From a virus, in IMG/VR virus record IMGVR_UViG_3300046529_001330, positions 1 to 34,738 of that record: a stretch of DNA of 34,738 nucleotides; one strand, 5' to 3'. The notes under the pieces are model-generated. The model saw only the letters and a list, made by a program, of their open reading frames with translations. It had not been told where the DNA came from and searched no databases. Positions 12,884 through 23,200 of the stretch are shown one piece after another (position 1 is the first letter of the stretch; each line of letters opens with the position of its first letter). The translations under genes and the position numbers were made by a program.

Positions 12884-13612
12884 TTACGAGATGGCGTACT
12901 TCGTTTTGAGGAACTGCTCGACTGCCGCGATCTGGGCGGCGGTGAGGGTGACGTTGAACACGAGGATGCGGGCGATGTCACCGATGAGGAACACGCCAGG
13001 GACGCCAGGGACGCCTCCCGAGAACCAAACCCCCACGTGGTAATTGACCGGGCTGGCCGTGGGGAAACTGGTATCAGCAACCGTGTTGGTGATCCACGTG
13101 CCCGAGAGGTTCCAGTTGACCTTGTCGTAACTCGCAGTGCCACGATAGACGGTGGCGGTCGCCAACGTATTGCTCCCGAGGCCGATATTGGCGTTGGGCC
13201 CGCCCCAGCCTGCCTGGAAGATGTCGGCGCCGCTGCCGAGGGAGATGGCCCAGTCGGCGTGCGCGGGGTTCTCGGAGGCGTGAAGAACGGTCCCGTAGAG
13301 GTTGAGCGACCCTCCGGTCTTGGCCACGAAGAACACCGTCACGCCCGTGGAGCCCAACGCGTAGCTCCCGTTCATGTACTTGGTGCCATCGAAGCGGAGG
13401 ACGTTGTGTCCGTTGATCCCGTTGCTGGTCTTCTTCAAGATCGGCTGGCTGCCGCCCGTTCCCTGGGTAGCGTCGTTTCCGCTGCCCGTCGGCGCGGCGT
13501 TCGGCCACGTAGCGATGGAGTCGCCGTCGTTGCCGGACACGTTGTCGCCATCCAGGTCCAGGACCAGGTGGTCGAACATGTTCGGGCGGAAGCCGTGGCC
13601 GAGGCCGGGCAT
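12884..13612 (-). CDS. LamG/concanavalin A-like lectin fibre protein (242 aa)
   Basis: The sequence follows the familiar jelly-roll pattern: DHLVLDLDGDNVSGNDGDSIATWPNAAPTGSGNDATQ, then GINGHNVLRFDGTKYMNGSY, a central TVFFVAKTG, and near the end GVFLIGDIARILVFNVTLTAAQIAAVEQFLKTKYAI. These are the hallmarks of LamG/concanavalin A-like carbohydrate-binding domains attached to surface proteins. ATG at 13612 overlaps the upstream TAA (TAATG). Role: probably receptor or exopolysaccharide binding. Confidence 0.82.
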   Translation of the reverse strand: MPGLGHGFRPNMFDHLVLDLDGDNVSGNDGDSIATWPNAAPTGSGNDATQGTGGSQPILKKTSNGINGHNVLRFDGTKYMNGSYALGSTGVTVFFVAKTGGSLNLYGTVLHASENPAHADWAISLGSGADIFQAGWGGPNANIGLGSNTLATATVYRGTASYDKVNWNLSGTWITNTVADTSFPTASPVNYHVGVWFSGGVPGVPGVFLIGDIARILVFNVTLTAAQIAAVEQFLKTKYAIS

Positions 13613-14334
13613 TACGACACCGTCAGGTATTCGAAGCCGACGAGGACCCAGTCGGCCCCGTTGTAGTAGAACGTCGCGCCCTGCTTCTGTGAAGGGGCCG
13701 AGGCGAACGTGAACAGGGTTCCCGCAGCGCCGCCGCCGTTGACGATCACCATGGTGTGCGCCGCGGTGTCCGCGCGCACGATCCTGAGGAGCGTGCCGGT
13801 GACGACCGAGGTCGTGCCGAGGGTCTTGGTACGCGTGGCGCCGAGCGCGGTGGTCTGAACGTATTCGGAAACGGCGTCCGTACCGGGCTGGAGCGTCTGG
13901 TCGGCGTCCGTGAGCGCGGTGCCCTGGAGCGGACGGTAGATGTGATTGAGCTTGTCCTTGTCCGCGGCCGGCATGAGGCCGGGGGTCGTCGTGGTCGCGG
14001 AGTCGATCACGGAGGCGGCGTATGTGCTCAGCAGCAGGAAGAGGTTGGAGCTGACGTAGAACGAGGCAGTCTTGGGCGGTCCGCCTCCGGCGAGCGTGGC
14101 GAGCGTGGTGCCCGAGGTGTTCTTGACGATGAGGTTCCCGCTGGGGTTCCCGCTCTCCAAGATCACGCGAACGACGTACTTGTCGGCCAGGCTGGTGGCG
14201 TCGAGAGTGACGGTGCGGTTCGTGGACAAAGTCCCGCTGGGGCAGACGTACTCGCTAGCGACGTCTGCGTTCGGATCGACCGTGACGTCGGCATCTGCAA
14301 GTGGGGTGGCGGTGATTGGATTGTAGATGGACAT
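13612..14334 (-). CDS. Tail fibre-like protein with internal duplication (240 aa)
   Basis: Two similar halves: ATPLADADVTVDPNADVASEY...NRTVTL near residue 8-43 and GTALTDADQTLQPGTDAVSEY...TRTKTL near 138-172, each followed by a strand-rich part. Between them lies TTTPGLMPAADKDKLNHI, the G-x-M-x-A-D-K-x-KL motif frequent in phage fibres. Likely a trimeric fibre or shaft protein. The AATCTT element is 7 bases before the ATG. Confidence 0.75.
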   Translation of the reverse strand: MSIYNPITATPLADADVTVDPNADVASEYVCPSGTLSTNRTVTLDATSLADKYVVRVILESGNPSGNLIVKNTSGTTLATLAGGGPPKTASFYVSSNLFLLLSTYAASVIDSATTTTPGLMPAADKDKLNHIYRPLQGTALTDADQTLQPGTDAVSEYVQTTALGATRTKTLGTTSVVTGTLLRIVRADTAAHTMVIVNGGGAAGTLFTFASAPSQKQGATFYYNGADWVLVGFEYLTVS

Positions 14335-14341
14335 CGACTAG

Positions 14342-14347
14342 AAGATT
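14342..14347 (-). promoter_or_regulatory. AATCTT 5' element (before 13612-14334 gene)
   Basis: AATCTT in the context GCCACAATCTTCTAG, 7 bases before the ATG at 14334. It shares the longer form CACAATCTTCT with the copy at 24002. Confidence 0.5.
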
Positions 14348-14352
14348 GTGGC

Positions 14353-15363
14353 TTAGGGGGTGAAGATGGGGTCCGGGAAGATGAGTACCGTGTTGGCGCG
14401 ACCACCGATGATGCGAATGCTTGAAGTCAGTCCCAGCGTACCGGAGTAGATACGAACCAAGTTTCGGTACTCGATGGCGAACCCGGAATTGCCGGCATCG
14501 CGGCAGGCGCGGGTGATGGCGGCGGCGACCTCTTTGGCTAGAGCTACTCCGATGCGGGAGAAGTGTGCACGCTCGAAGGTGACGGTAACAGTGTTTCGCT
14601 CCTCGAAGAGGATGACCAGCTCGTCCCCATCCTGAAGCGGGTAGGGTTCGGACGCGCCGGTATCGGAGGAGGCGCGGACGGCGTCACGGCCGTAGAAGAT
14701 CTCCAGCACGTCGAGCAGAGACTTCTGAGTGAGCTTGCCGTTGCGCTCGGTCAGGGCGAGGCGACGGAACAGGTCGTCCGACATGTTCACGCCCCTGGGG
14801 CGGTTGATGCCCTCATCGCTAGCGCGGCGGTCGAGGTAGAGGCCGGAAGCCGAGGACAAGAACAGCTGGTCGAAGGCCAGTCGCGCGTTGTCCGCGTTGA
14901 TCTGGTCGCCCGCGGCGAGCGCAGCCACCATGCTGTTCCAGCCCTTGCCCTTGAGGGCCGGGTTCAGGAACTTGCGGATGATGTTCTCGTGCTCCTCGTT
15001 GACCGCGCCGTGGCCGAGCGGATCACTCGTCAGCGTGAACGCGACCTCGAACGGCAGGTCGGTTGGAGGCATGAGCGATTCCGAGGCGTCCTCGACGATG
15101 TTTTCGACCGACAGCGTCCAGGCGCCCAGGGCGAGTGGCGCGGCCAAGTACAGATCGATCGACTGGCGGTCACCGTCGACGGTCGCGCAGCTGATAACGT
15201 AGTTGGCGTCCGGCCCGATCAGCGTGTAGTTGCTGGGGTTGAGGGCGTCATCGGTGTTGCCAGCATCGAGCGCGCGGGGGTACTGCGTGAACGTCGCCCT
15301 CAGCGCGGCAACCGAAAGCTGCCGAACCGATTCGAGGGAGAATGTTGCTGCTGGGAACGACAT
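14353..15363 (-). CDS. Baseplate/tail protein (336 aa)
   Basis: The start ATG directly follows the TAA of the upstream gene. The N-terminal 110 residues form an SwmB/Ig-like strand pattern (LRATFTQYPRALDAG...DALNPSNYTLIG). The middle is helical (HENIIRKFLNPALKGKGWNSMVAALAAGD...). The end is VTVTFERAHFSRIGVALAKEVAAAITRA...IYSGTLGLTSSIRIIGGRANTVLIF, a module seen repeatedly in baseplate proteins, including the large J protein here. Position after gene J suggests a gpI-like connector between baseplate and fibres, but that is only by context. Confidence 0.65.
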   Translation of the reverse strand: MSFPAATFSLESVRQLSVAALRATFTQYPRALDAGNTDDALNPSNYTLIGPDANYVISCATVDGDRQSIDLYLAAPLALGAWTLSVENIVEDASESLMPPTDLPFEVAFTLTSDPLGHGAVNEEHENIIRKFLNPALKGKGWNSMVAALAAGDQINADNARLAFDQLFLSSASGLYLDRRASDEGINRPRGVNMSDDLFRRLALTERNGKLTQKSLLDVLEIFYGRDAVRASSDTGASEPYPLQDGDELVILFEERNTVTVTFERAHFSRIGVALAKEVAAAITRACRDAGNSGFAIEYRNLVRIYSGTLGLTSSIRIIGGRANTVLIFPDPIFTP

Positions 15364-17205
15364 TTACTTGGGTTCCACGTTTGAGACGACCAGGGTGTAG
15401 TTGGTGCCGTCGACCTGGCGCGGCTGGTTGGTGAGCTTGTACCAGAGGTCAGTGACCTTGGTGGCAGCAGTGACGGTGAGGCCGTTGTTGAGTGCGTAAT
15501 TGGCGGGGTCCGAGGCGGTGGTCTCGTCGACTGCAATGGAGAAGATTACGTCGATGTGGTGGGCATCGACGGCGCGGATCATCTGGACGCTGACCGGCGT
15601 GACCACGCCAGCGAAGTCGAGACTGTAGGCTCCGGTGAAGATCCCGAACGACGGGCTCGAAATCCCCAGCTGGGGGAGATGGAGCGTGTAGGTGGCGTCG
15701 AGGGTCTGGGGAGTCACTCCCAGGGTGACGGTGTTGCCGACGAAGGAAACCGATCCGACCTGGACGGTCCTGCCCGGTCCGTCGAGCGTGACGAACCAGC
15801 TTGCGACGTCCAGGGCGGGGCCCGAGAGTACGACGTCGTCGCTGAACTGGACCTCCAGGTGGTCAGCGAACGCGGTGACGGACGTGGTATGGATCGTGGG
15901 TGTGGTGGGACCGGTGAACCCGATGTTCCAGGTCGTGTTGCCGTCGACCGGGTTGACGGTCAGGTGGGGGTACACGGACCCGTCCCACGGCCACACAAGG
16001 TCTCCGAACTTGATGAACTGGGAGTCGCCCGTCGAGGGGAACGTACTGCCAACGGCGAGGTTCGCCAGTCCCGTCGACAGCCACGTGTCGATGAGGTTGC
16101 CGATCCACCCGACGAAGGTCGACCCGTTGTTCTCGATGGCGATCATCCCCATCGGCGTGAGCGGATAGCCACCGGGACCTGCGACGGCTTCGCTCACCAA
16201 CTGGGCCCCGAGCACGCGAGCGTCGGTGGATGCGATCACGTCGACTGGCTGACCACCGGTAACGGCGTTCGCATCGGCGAAGCGGTTGAAGCTGAAGAAG
16301 GAGAGCGTCGGTCCTGAGTTGCCTTGGTCGGGGATGAAAGTCACGACGAAGGGGTTGTCGTTCTGAGAACGAGCCAGCTCCTCCACCATCATCACGGACT
16401 TGCACAATCCCGCCGCGTCGTAGATGATCATTCTCGTGATCATCCCGTCGTCGCTGGCGAACACACGCGCGTGCAACTCGGGGAAGTTGGTGCCGCTCCA
16501 TCCGGCCTGATCGCTGGCCCAGAACGCGGCGCCAGCGATGGTCTGCTGGTCGGCAGCGGTCGGAGAGGAGCTGACGGTTCCTCCGGTGTACCTGCCGGCC
16601 GGAGACCAGGACCACGTGACTCGTCCGAAGTCGTTGAACACCCACAGCATGGAGACGCCAGTCGTGGGGTTGCGGAAAATGATCCACGGCTGGTTCGGCG
16701 CACCGGTCACGGGGATGTCGGACGCCGAGTTGATGTTGTCGCTGCTGTTCGCGACCACGCCGTTGGCGCTACCGTCCACCACCCAACCGTACGTCTTGAG
16801 CTGGTTCTTGATGAGGATGAACAGCTCGGGATAGCCGGCGTACGACCCGATGGTCGCGTTGGCCAAATCGTCAGAAATCAGCCAGGTCTTGGTGAGAGTG
16901 GGGAGGTTTGTGATGTCGGTGACGGTGAACGGAGCGCTCTCCGCGGCCTTCACGAGGGTGTCGTTGATGAACGCGCGCACGACGTAGGAGCCGGCCGTGA
17001 CAGGCGTAGTGACGTTAGGCGGGTTCGGGAGCACGAACAGGAAACTCCCGTCAGTCACGCCGACCATGTACCTCCACCCGTAGTAGGTGGAGTCCGCTGA
17101 AACAGCCGGCGCGATGGCGACCCAGTCCGTGGCGTTGCCGGGCATCCCGGTCCACGTGATCTTGAGGTATCCGCCGTCGACGAATTCCGTGGTGATAGTT
17201 GCCAC
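15364..17205 (-). CDS. Baseplate/tail protein with Ig-like C-terminal domains (613 aa)
   Basis: GTG start at 17205, 3 bases after the stop of the J gene. The first 95 residues form a beta-sandwich-like domain (YLKITWTGMPGNATDWVAIAPA...GSYVVRAFINDTLVKAAESAPFTV). The central part (about 105-420) contains WSWSPAGRYTGGT and other strand-rich segments. Two C-terminal repeats of the type SVTAFADHLEVQFSDDVVLSGPALDVASWFVTLDG and SVQMIRAVDAHHIDVIFSIAVDETTASDPANYAL resemble bacterial SwmB/Ig-like domains. No enzyme motif seen. Probably a structural part of the baseplate periphery. Confidence 0.68.
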   Translation of the reverse strand: MATITTEFVDGGYLKITWTGMPGNATDWVAIAPAVSADSTYYGWRYMVGVTDGSFLFVLPNPPNVTTPVTAGSYVVRAFINDTLVKAAESAPFTVTDITNLPTLTKTWLISDDLANATIGSYAGYPELFILIKNQLKTYGWVVDGSANGVVANSSDNINSASDIPVTGAPNQPWIIFRNPTTGVSMLWVFNDFGRVTWSWSPAGRYTGGTVSSSPTAADQQTIAGAAFWASDQAGWSGTNFPELHARVFASDDGMITRMIIYDAAGLCKSVMMVEELARSQNDNPFVVTFIPDQGNSGPTLSFFSFNRFADANAVTGGQPVDVIASTDARVLGAQLVSEAVAGPGGYPLTPMGMIAIENNGSTFVGWIGNLIDTWLSTGLANLAVGSTFPSTGDSQFIKFGDLVWPWDGSVYPHLTVNPVDGNTTWNIGFTGPTTPTIHTTSVTAFADHLEVQFSDDVVLSGPALDVASWFVTLDGPGRTVQVGSVSFVGNTVTLGVTPQTLDATYTLHLPQLGISSPSFGIFTGAYSLDFAGVVTPVSVQMIRAVDAHHIDVIFSIAVDETTASDPANYALNNGLTVTAATKVTDLWYKLTNQPRQVDGTNYTLVVSNVEPK

Positions 17206-17208
17206 GGA

Positions 17209-20200
17209 TTACACTCCCAAGAAGCTGACCTGGACGTCCTGGGCCAAGTCGAGGACGAAGGGCTTCTCGTACGGCTGGACCTTGATCTGGTCGTGCTCGA
17301 CCGAGAACAGCGGCGACACGATGGCCACCGAGACCACGCCCACGACCTCGCGCGCGGCGTCGATGATGTCGCTGAACGAGATGGACTTGCCGATGGCAGT
17401 CTGGTTGACGACCGTGGCGACTGCCGAGCGGACGCGGTTGGCGATGTCCTGGGTGTTGAGGCCCGTCTTCACGCGGATCGACAGACCCACCTGGATGCGC
17501 TTCACGAGCGGACCCTGGATGTTGATCTGCGAGTCAGCTGCGGCCACGCCCGGGTAGGTCACCGGGTTGCCCGGATCGCCGTACACGACCTTGTTGGCCT
17601 CGCGGAGCAGGCCCACGTCGTAGCGGTAGCCGTCCGAGCCCGCGGAGAAACCTTGCGGGAAGTTGAGCTTGTCGAGAACCGTGATGACCGAGCCAGCCGA
17701 CTCCGAGATCGAAGACGAGTCGATGCCATGGTCCCAGCGGATGTTGACGAAGTTCCCGTCGTCCTGGTTGGGGGAGATACCGTCTGCACGCATGACGAAC
17801 ACGCCAGGGACACCTTCGCGAAGGTAGATGACCCCCGTGGACGTGAGAGCTGCCGAGGCGCCCTGCGGAACTGGGGTGCGCGCGGAGACGTCGACGGTGA
17901 CGGTGGTGCTGTCGTTGAACACGTCTCCGTCTCCAGCCACGGTTTCTCCGACTGCCTTCACGGTCCAGATGCCCATGTTGTTCACGCCCCAGGTGGGGTC
18001 GAGCACGGCAAGCTGGTCTCCCGGCATGACGGAGTCGGGGATGAAGACAGTGATCAGGCACTCCGAGGTCTCCTCGACGCAGATCGGGTTCTCGATGTAG
18101 ATCGTGCCCGAGGTTCCGCCGACGCCCCCCGTGGAGCGGAGGACGCGGAAGATGCCCTGGTTCGCGGCCTGGACCTGGCCGATGGTCGGGGCCGTCGCCG
18201 GAGAGACGCGCAGCCAGGAACCGTTGGGAATGGATCCGAAGAAAGCGTCATCCGTCGAGCCGGTGTCGGCGATGGCCACGAACTGACCCTGGCGCTCGAA
18301 CTGAACGCGGAGCTGGGTGGGCGAAACGTTTTCGACAAAGATGGGAGTGCTGAAGACCATCAGGCCCGCGGAGTCCCAGGAGTTGAGAATGAGACCGGGA
18401 GCGACGATGGTCGGCTTCGGGAGCTGGTTCTCGTTCTGGATGCGGAACCACATACCGCTCGTGAAGCCGTCAGCGTCGAGCAGTGAAACGGTCGAGACAG
18501 CCGACGATCCGCCCGTCGAGACGGGCGATCCCACGACTGGAGCGGTGACGCTGTTCGCGAGCCCACCCTGAACCTGGACGCCGCCGTCCGAGCCTGCGGT
18601 CAAGGTCGAGAGCTGGACGTGGTGTCCCGCGCCGGCAGCTTCGATGTCGGCCACGGTCCACAGTCCCGTCACCGTCGGCGTGTTCAGCCACTCCACGATG
18701 TTCTTGGTCGTGATCGGGACGATGCGGACTTCTTCGTTCTCCCAGTCGGAATTGGTGGACAGCGCTCCCGTGACGGGAGCCTTGAACTCCAGAGTGTAGT
18801 CGTCCGAGATGAGCAGCGGCAGGGTGGTGGTCTTGACCCAGTTCACGCCGTCGTGCAGGATGTACCAGAACTCGGAGGCATCCAGCTCGTCGCAGGTGTT
18901 CTGAGAGATGTTGTTGAGGCCCGTGCCCGTTTCCTTCGCCGAGATCGGGTTGGTCGAGGGAACCGCGGTGCGCAGGGCTTGGATGGCGGTGGCGATGGCC
19001 CCGGCCGTTTGCGGGCTGTTCGCGAACACCTGGAGGTAGGCGGTGCTGACGATGGGCACCCACGTGAGCGCGGTGTCTACGAACTGGCTGGCGCCGTCGA
19101 TCTGGTCGCCTGAGAGGACGAAGATGTGGTGCCCGCCCGCGGGGACCGAGCTGACCTGGAACGTGGCGTTCCCGTAAGAGACGAGGTTCGTCGGGTCGTT
19201 GAGGCGGTAGAAGTCCAGCGCGACCGTGCCCGAGCCCGTGAACGAGGACTCGCCCTGGCTGTCGTACGAGACGGTGCCGATGTTGGAGGTGATGCCCTGG
19301 TCGGCGGCGCTCTCGGCGTAGCCGATGGTGCCCGCGGTTGCGGCGGTGAGCGTCTTGAGGCCCGACGAGAAGTTGATGTCGGTCGACTGAACCCAGACGC
19401 GGTCGCCGATGTTGAAGCCGTTGTTCGTGATCCCGGCCGGCAGGGCCGTGAACGCGGTGACGAAGCCACCCGTGCGCGACGCCGACGAGATGGCGAGGTT
19501 CAACACTTCGACGAACGTGGCCGTGCCGCCGCCCGTGATCGAGGGGATGCCGCGACCGACGCGGGTGGTATTGTGGATCGTGGGAGTACGGGGTGCCCCG
19601 GACTTCAGCTTGATCGTGACGTTGGTCAGATTGCTGTTGTCCAGAACGGTGACGACCTTCAGATTGGTGCTGGGGGCGTCGGGGTTGCCGAAGCGCAGGC
19701 GCACACCATCGCCGTCGGGGCCGAGGCGGAAGTAGCGGAGGACCATGCGGCGGGCGGCGTCGGCCGGGAAGGCTACCACGCGCGACGCCATGTAGATGGC
19801 CATGTCGTTGAAGTCGTAGTCGAGACCGAAAGTGGCGGCCAGGCTCAAGCCTGCGTCGTCGCCGTCGCGGAAGACGTTCGATGAACCGTACGTGGACCCG
19901 ACGGTCTGGAGCGTGCGCCATAGATTGATCGGGTAGCGCTTGTCGTTGTCGTTGTCGACGAGGACCTCCAGGTTCCCGTTCGGGCTGATAGCGAACGGAG
20001 CCGCAGCGACAACGCGGTCCCACGGTCCCCAGACCTGGGGCGGGGCGTCGCGGGTTTCGAGGGTGGAGACGAGGTCTCCGTCGACCACGCGAGTCTTCAG
20101 GCGGGTGGCGAACTTGAAGTTGCTGTTGGCGCGCAGGTTCGTGAAGGGAACGCCCAGGCTGTACGGGCTGCCGCCGTCCGTGCCGCGGGCCAAGTTCTTG

Positions 20201-23200
20201 AGGCCGACGATGGCGTAGTCGTGTCCGATGACCGTGCTGGTGACGACCGGCTTGGAGTGCGGGTCACCGTCTTCTTGACTGACCACGCGCACGTCCTCGA
20301 AGGACGGGGTGCCGAGATCACTGCCGGCGCTCATGACCGCGCCGAGGTGGGGGACCAGGTTCTTGGTGGCCGATGCTGGGTCGAGCAAGATCGCTTCGGC
20401 GGTCACGTCGCGAGTGACGAAGGCGATGTCGCCCGTATCGTCGAAGGTGTTGGTGTTGACCCGGAGCTTGGTGGTTTTGTAAACGGATGCCGTGGCGCCG
20501 ATCAGTTCGGCATTGAACACGTCTGCGAGCGAGTTGGCGGTGTAGCTGCCACCGCTCGGGATCAGGGTGTCCTGCACGAACGCGTCCGAACGGACGAAGG
20601 CAATGCCAACGTCGGTGAGGAACATGTTGGTCACCGTAGCCGGCTCGGGGGCACTCCAAGTGTTGTCGGGCTCGTCGTAGACGTTCAGCACCGACGTTGC
20701 CTGGTAGCCGAACGATCCGCCCAGGACGAAGGAGCCGCCGATGCTGGCGACGAGGTTCGCGACGGTCGTGCCGTCACCTGAGAGCAGCTCGACGTACTCG
20801 CTGTCCCAGCGCGGGTTGTTCTGATCGATGCACGACGGAGGAATTGGCGTGTGCAGCTCGGTGAACGTGGTGCCGTCGTAGGTGAACGCGGCGTACTCCG
20901 TGGGGGTGTCGCTGGTGTAGGCGTTGAGGCCGACGACGTGGCCGTTCTTGAGCTTGACGAGAGGCTTGTGCTCGAAGTTGACGTTCATCACGCCACCGCC
21001 GCCCCAAGTTCCTGCGCCGATGGTATACAGCTCCCAGCTGTCTGCGCCGATGCCGCCCAGCTTGCCGCCGGCAGCGATCACCTTCGTCGGGGTCACCTCG
21101 ACGTCGGACATGCCGAAGCACGAGCGGGCGACGCTCATGCTGCCCGTGGCGACGGTGGTGTCGGGACCCGGAGTGAAGCGCTCGGCGTCCACGAGGTCGG
21201 TCACGGTGTCGTCGAAGCCGCCCGCGATCAGCACCGTGTCGTCCGGCAGCTTCACTGCGCAGTGGTGCGAGCGGTGCTTCACCATCGTACCCTCGGAGGT
21301 GATGGTGTCGCCCGAAGGATCGTAGATCTGGAACTTGTTGTTCGCGGCGCCGCCGTTGTCTCCGCCAGCGATCAAAATGCGACCGTCGGTGAGCAGCGTG
21401 GCCGTGTGGTTCTTGCGCTGGGTCGTGGTGGACACGGCCGAGGTCGTCCAGGTGTCGGCGACCGGATCGTAAGTCTCGATGGTGCCCGTGTGGACGCCGA
21501 AGCCGTTCACGCCTCCGACCACGACCACCTTGCCGTTCGCCAGCACCGTCGCCGTGTGGAAGGCGCGGGGCATGTTCATCGGGGCGGCCGGGGTGGTGAT
21601 CTGGGTGTTGTGGTCGTACAGCTCGGCGGTGCCGACGACGCCGTCGGGGACGTCGGTCAAAGCGATGGTGTTGCGCGGCTTGATGGCGCCGCCGCAAGTG
21701 AAGATCTGGCCGATGGCAGTTCCGATGCCCGGGATGCGGACCGAGCGGTGACCGTGACGCGAGGTGAGTGAGGTGTGACGCTCGATGGTGATCGAGGTCG
21801 AGCTGGCGTCGGCCACGCGATGCACGCCGCGGAGAGTGGTGGGGACAACGCTGTCCCAGAGAACCATCCAGTCCTGGGGCTGGACGTTCGCGAACACGGC
21901 CGAGCCGGCAGCGATGGTCACCAAGTTCCCGAAGTCCTCGGTCTTTGCGACCGCGATGTCCAGGCTGGTGGTGGGGGTCACTCCGTGCTCGATGATGTTG
22001 GCGGACCCATCGACCAGCCACCAGAGGTGGGCGTCGCTGGCAAGAGAAACCGTCGTCATGTCCTCGGACTCGACGAAAGCGCGGGTCGCGAACGAGCCGG
22101 CCGTGAGGCGGTCGCCCGCCTCCAAGATCTGGCTGAGAACGACCTGGGCCTCGTTGCGGTCGAGGGTGTAGTCACGGTGCGCGCCGAGGGCGACACCGAT
22201 CTCGAAGAAGTGCGCCGCCACCAAGGAACCACCCGAGATCTCCACCGCAGCCCGTGACACGGGGCCGGCGTTGGAGGTTAGCACGAGCTTGCCCGCGTTC
22301 ACCGTTGCGGTGATACCCGGGATCTTGGCATTAACCACCGCAGCCCAAGCCGCGAGTGAGTTCCGGCCAAGAGTCGCGTAGCCGGTGTTGGCATCGATGA
22401 AATCTTGATCCTCGAACGTGTACGTGAGCGAGGGAGTGCCGTCGATAGCGACGGCGAAAGTCTGCGGTCCCGAGACGTTGTTCCACGTGGCGAACGGCTG
22501 GCTGCGGAGCACGGCGATGACGCCGTCTTTCACCAGCAGGCGGTCGTTCTTGTAGAGGCGCATCGTGTAGTTCACGCCGGCCGGGAACGCGAGACCGGCG
22601 TTGGCGTTGGTCCCATCCTGGTTCTCGACGATCTCGATGTCCTCGTTGGTGTCCGCGTTTGCGAACACGATGACCTTGGATCCTTGTTCCGCGGTGCGGG
22701 CGACGAAGGCGATGTCCGGATTCGAGTTGATCGATGCCACGACCTCGAACGCGCTGGCGTTGGAGATCGAGTGGAAGTCGTCCGCGTTGAACGAGTGCGT
22801 GTAGGTCGTGCCGCCGACCTTGACCGAGAGCTGGTCGGTCGAGCGGAGCACGAACGGGGCGACATTGGTGGTGATGGCGAACGCACGAGCGATCGGGCGC
22901 TGGGTGGTCTCGAAGTGGGTTTCGCCGCCGACCGCATCGTCCATGAGCGACTCGACCGAGACGTTGGCGGTGCGCTCCTCGTAGCCGGTGCCATCGTCGA
23001 TGTAGAGCGTGGCTGGGAAGCCGAAGCGCTTCACGAGGCTGGCGGAGTTGATGCGCTTGTTCTCGTCGAAGGCGGTGATGCCGGTGACCGCGGTCGTGAT
23101 CGCCAGCGTGGTCGCCAGCTGACGGCTCGCGCGCACGTTGCGGATGCGCTCGCGGTAGTCGTCGTCCGACTCCGTCTCGCGGCCGTTGGTGAACGGACGC

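Noticed and set aside
15542-15547. Another aagatt on the plus strand (AATCTT on the minus)
   Set aside because: It is inside the coding region of the 15364-17205 gene, not upstream of a start, so I treat it as chance.
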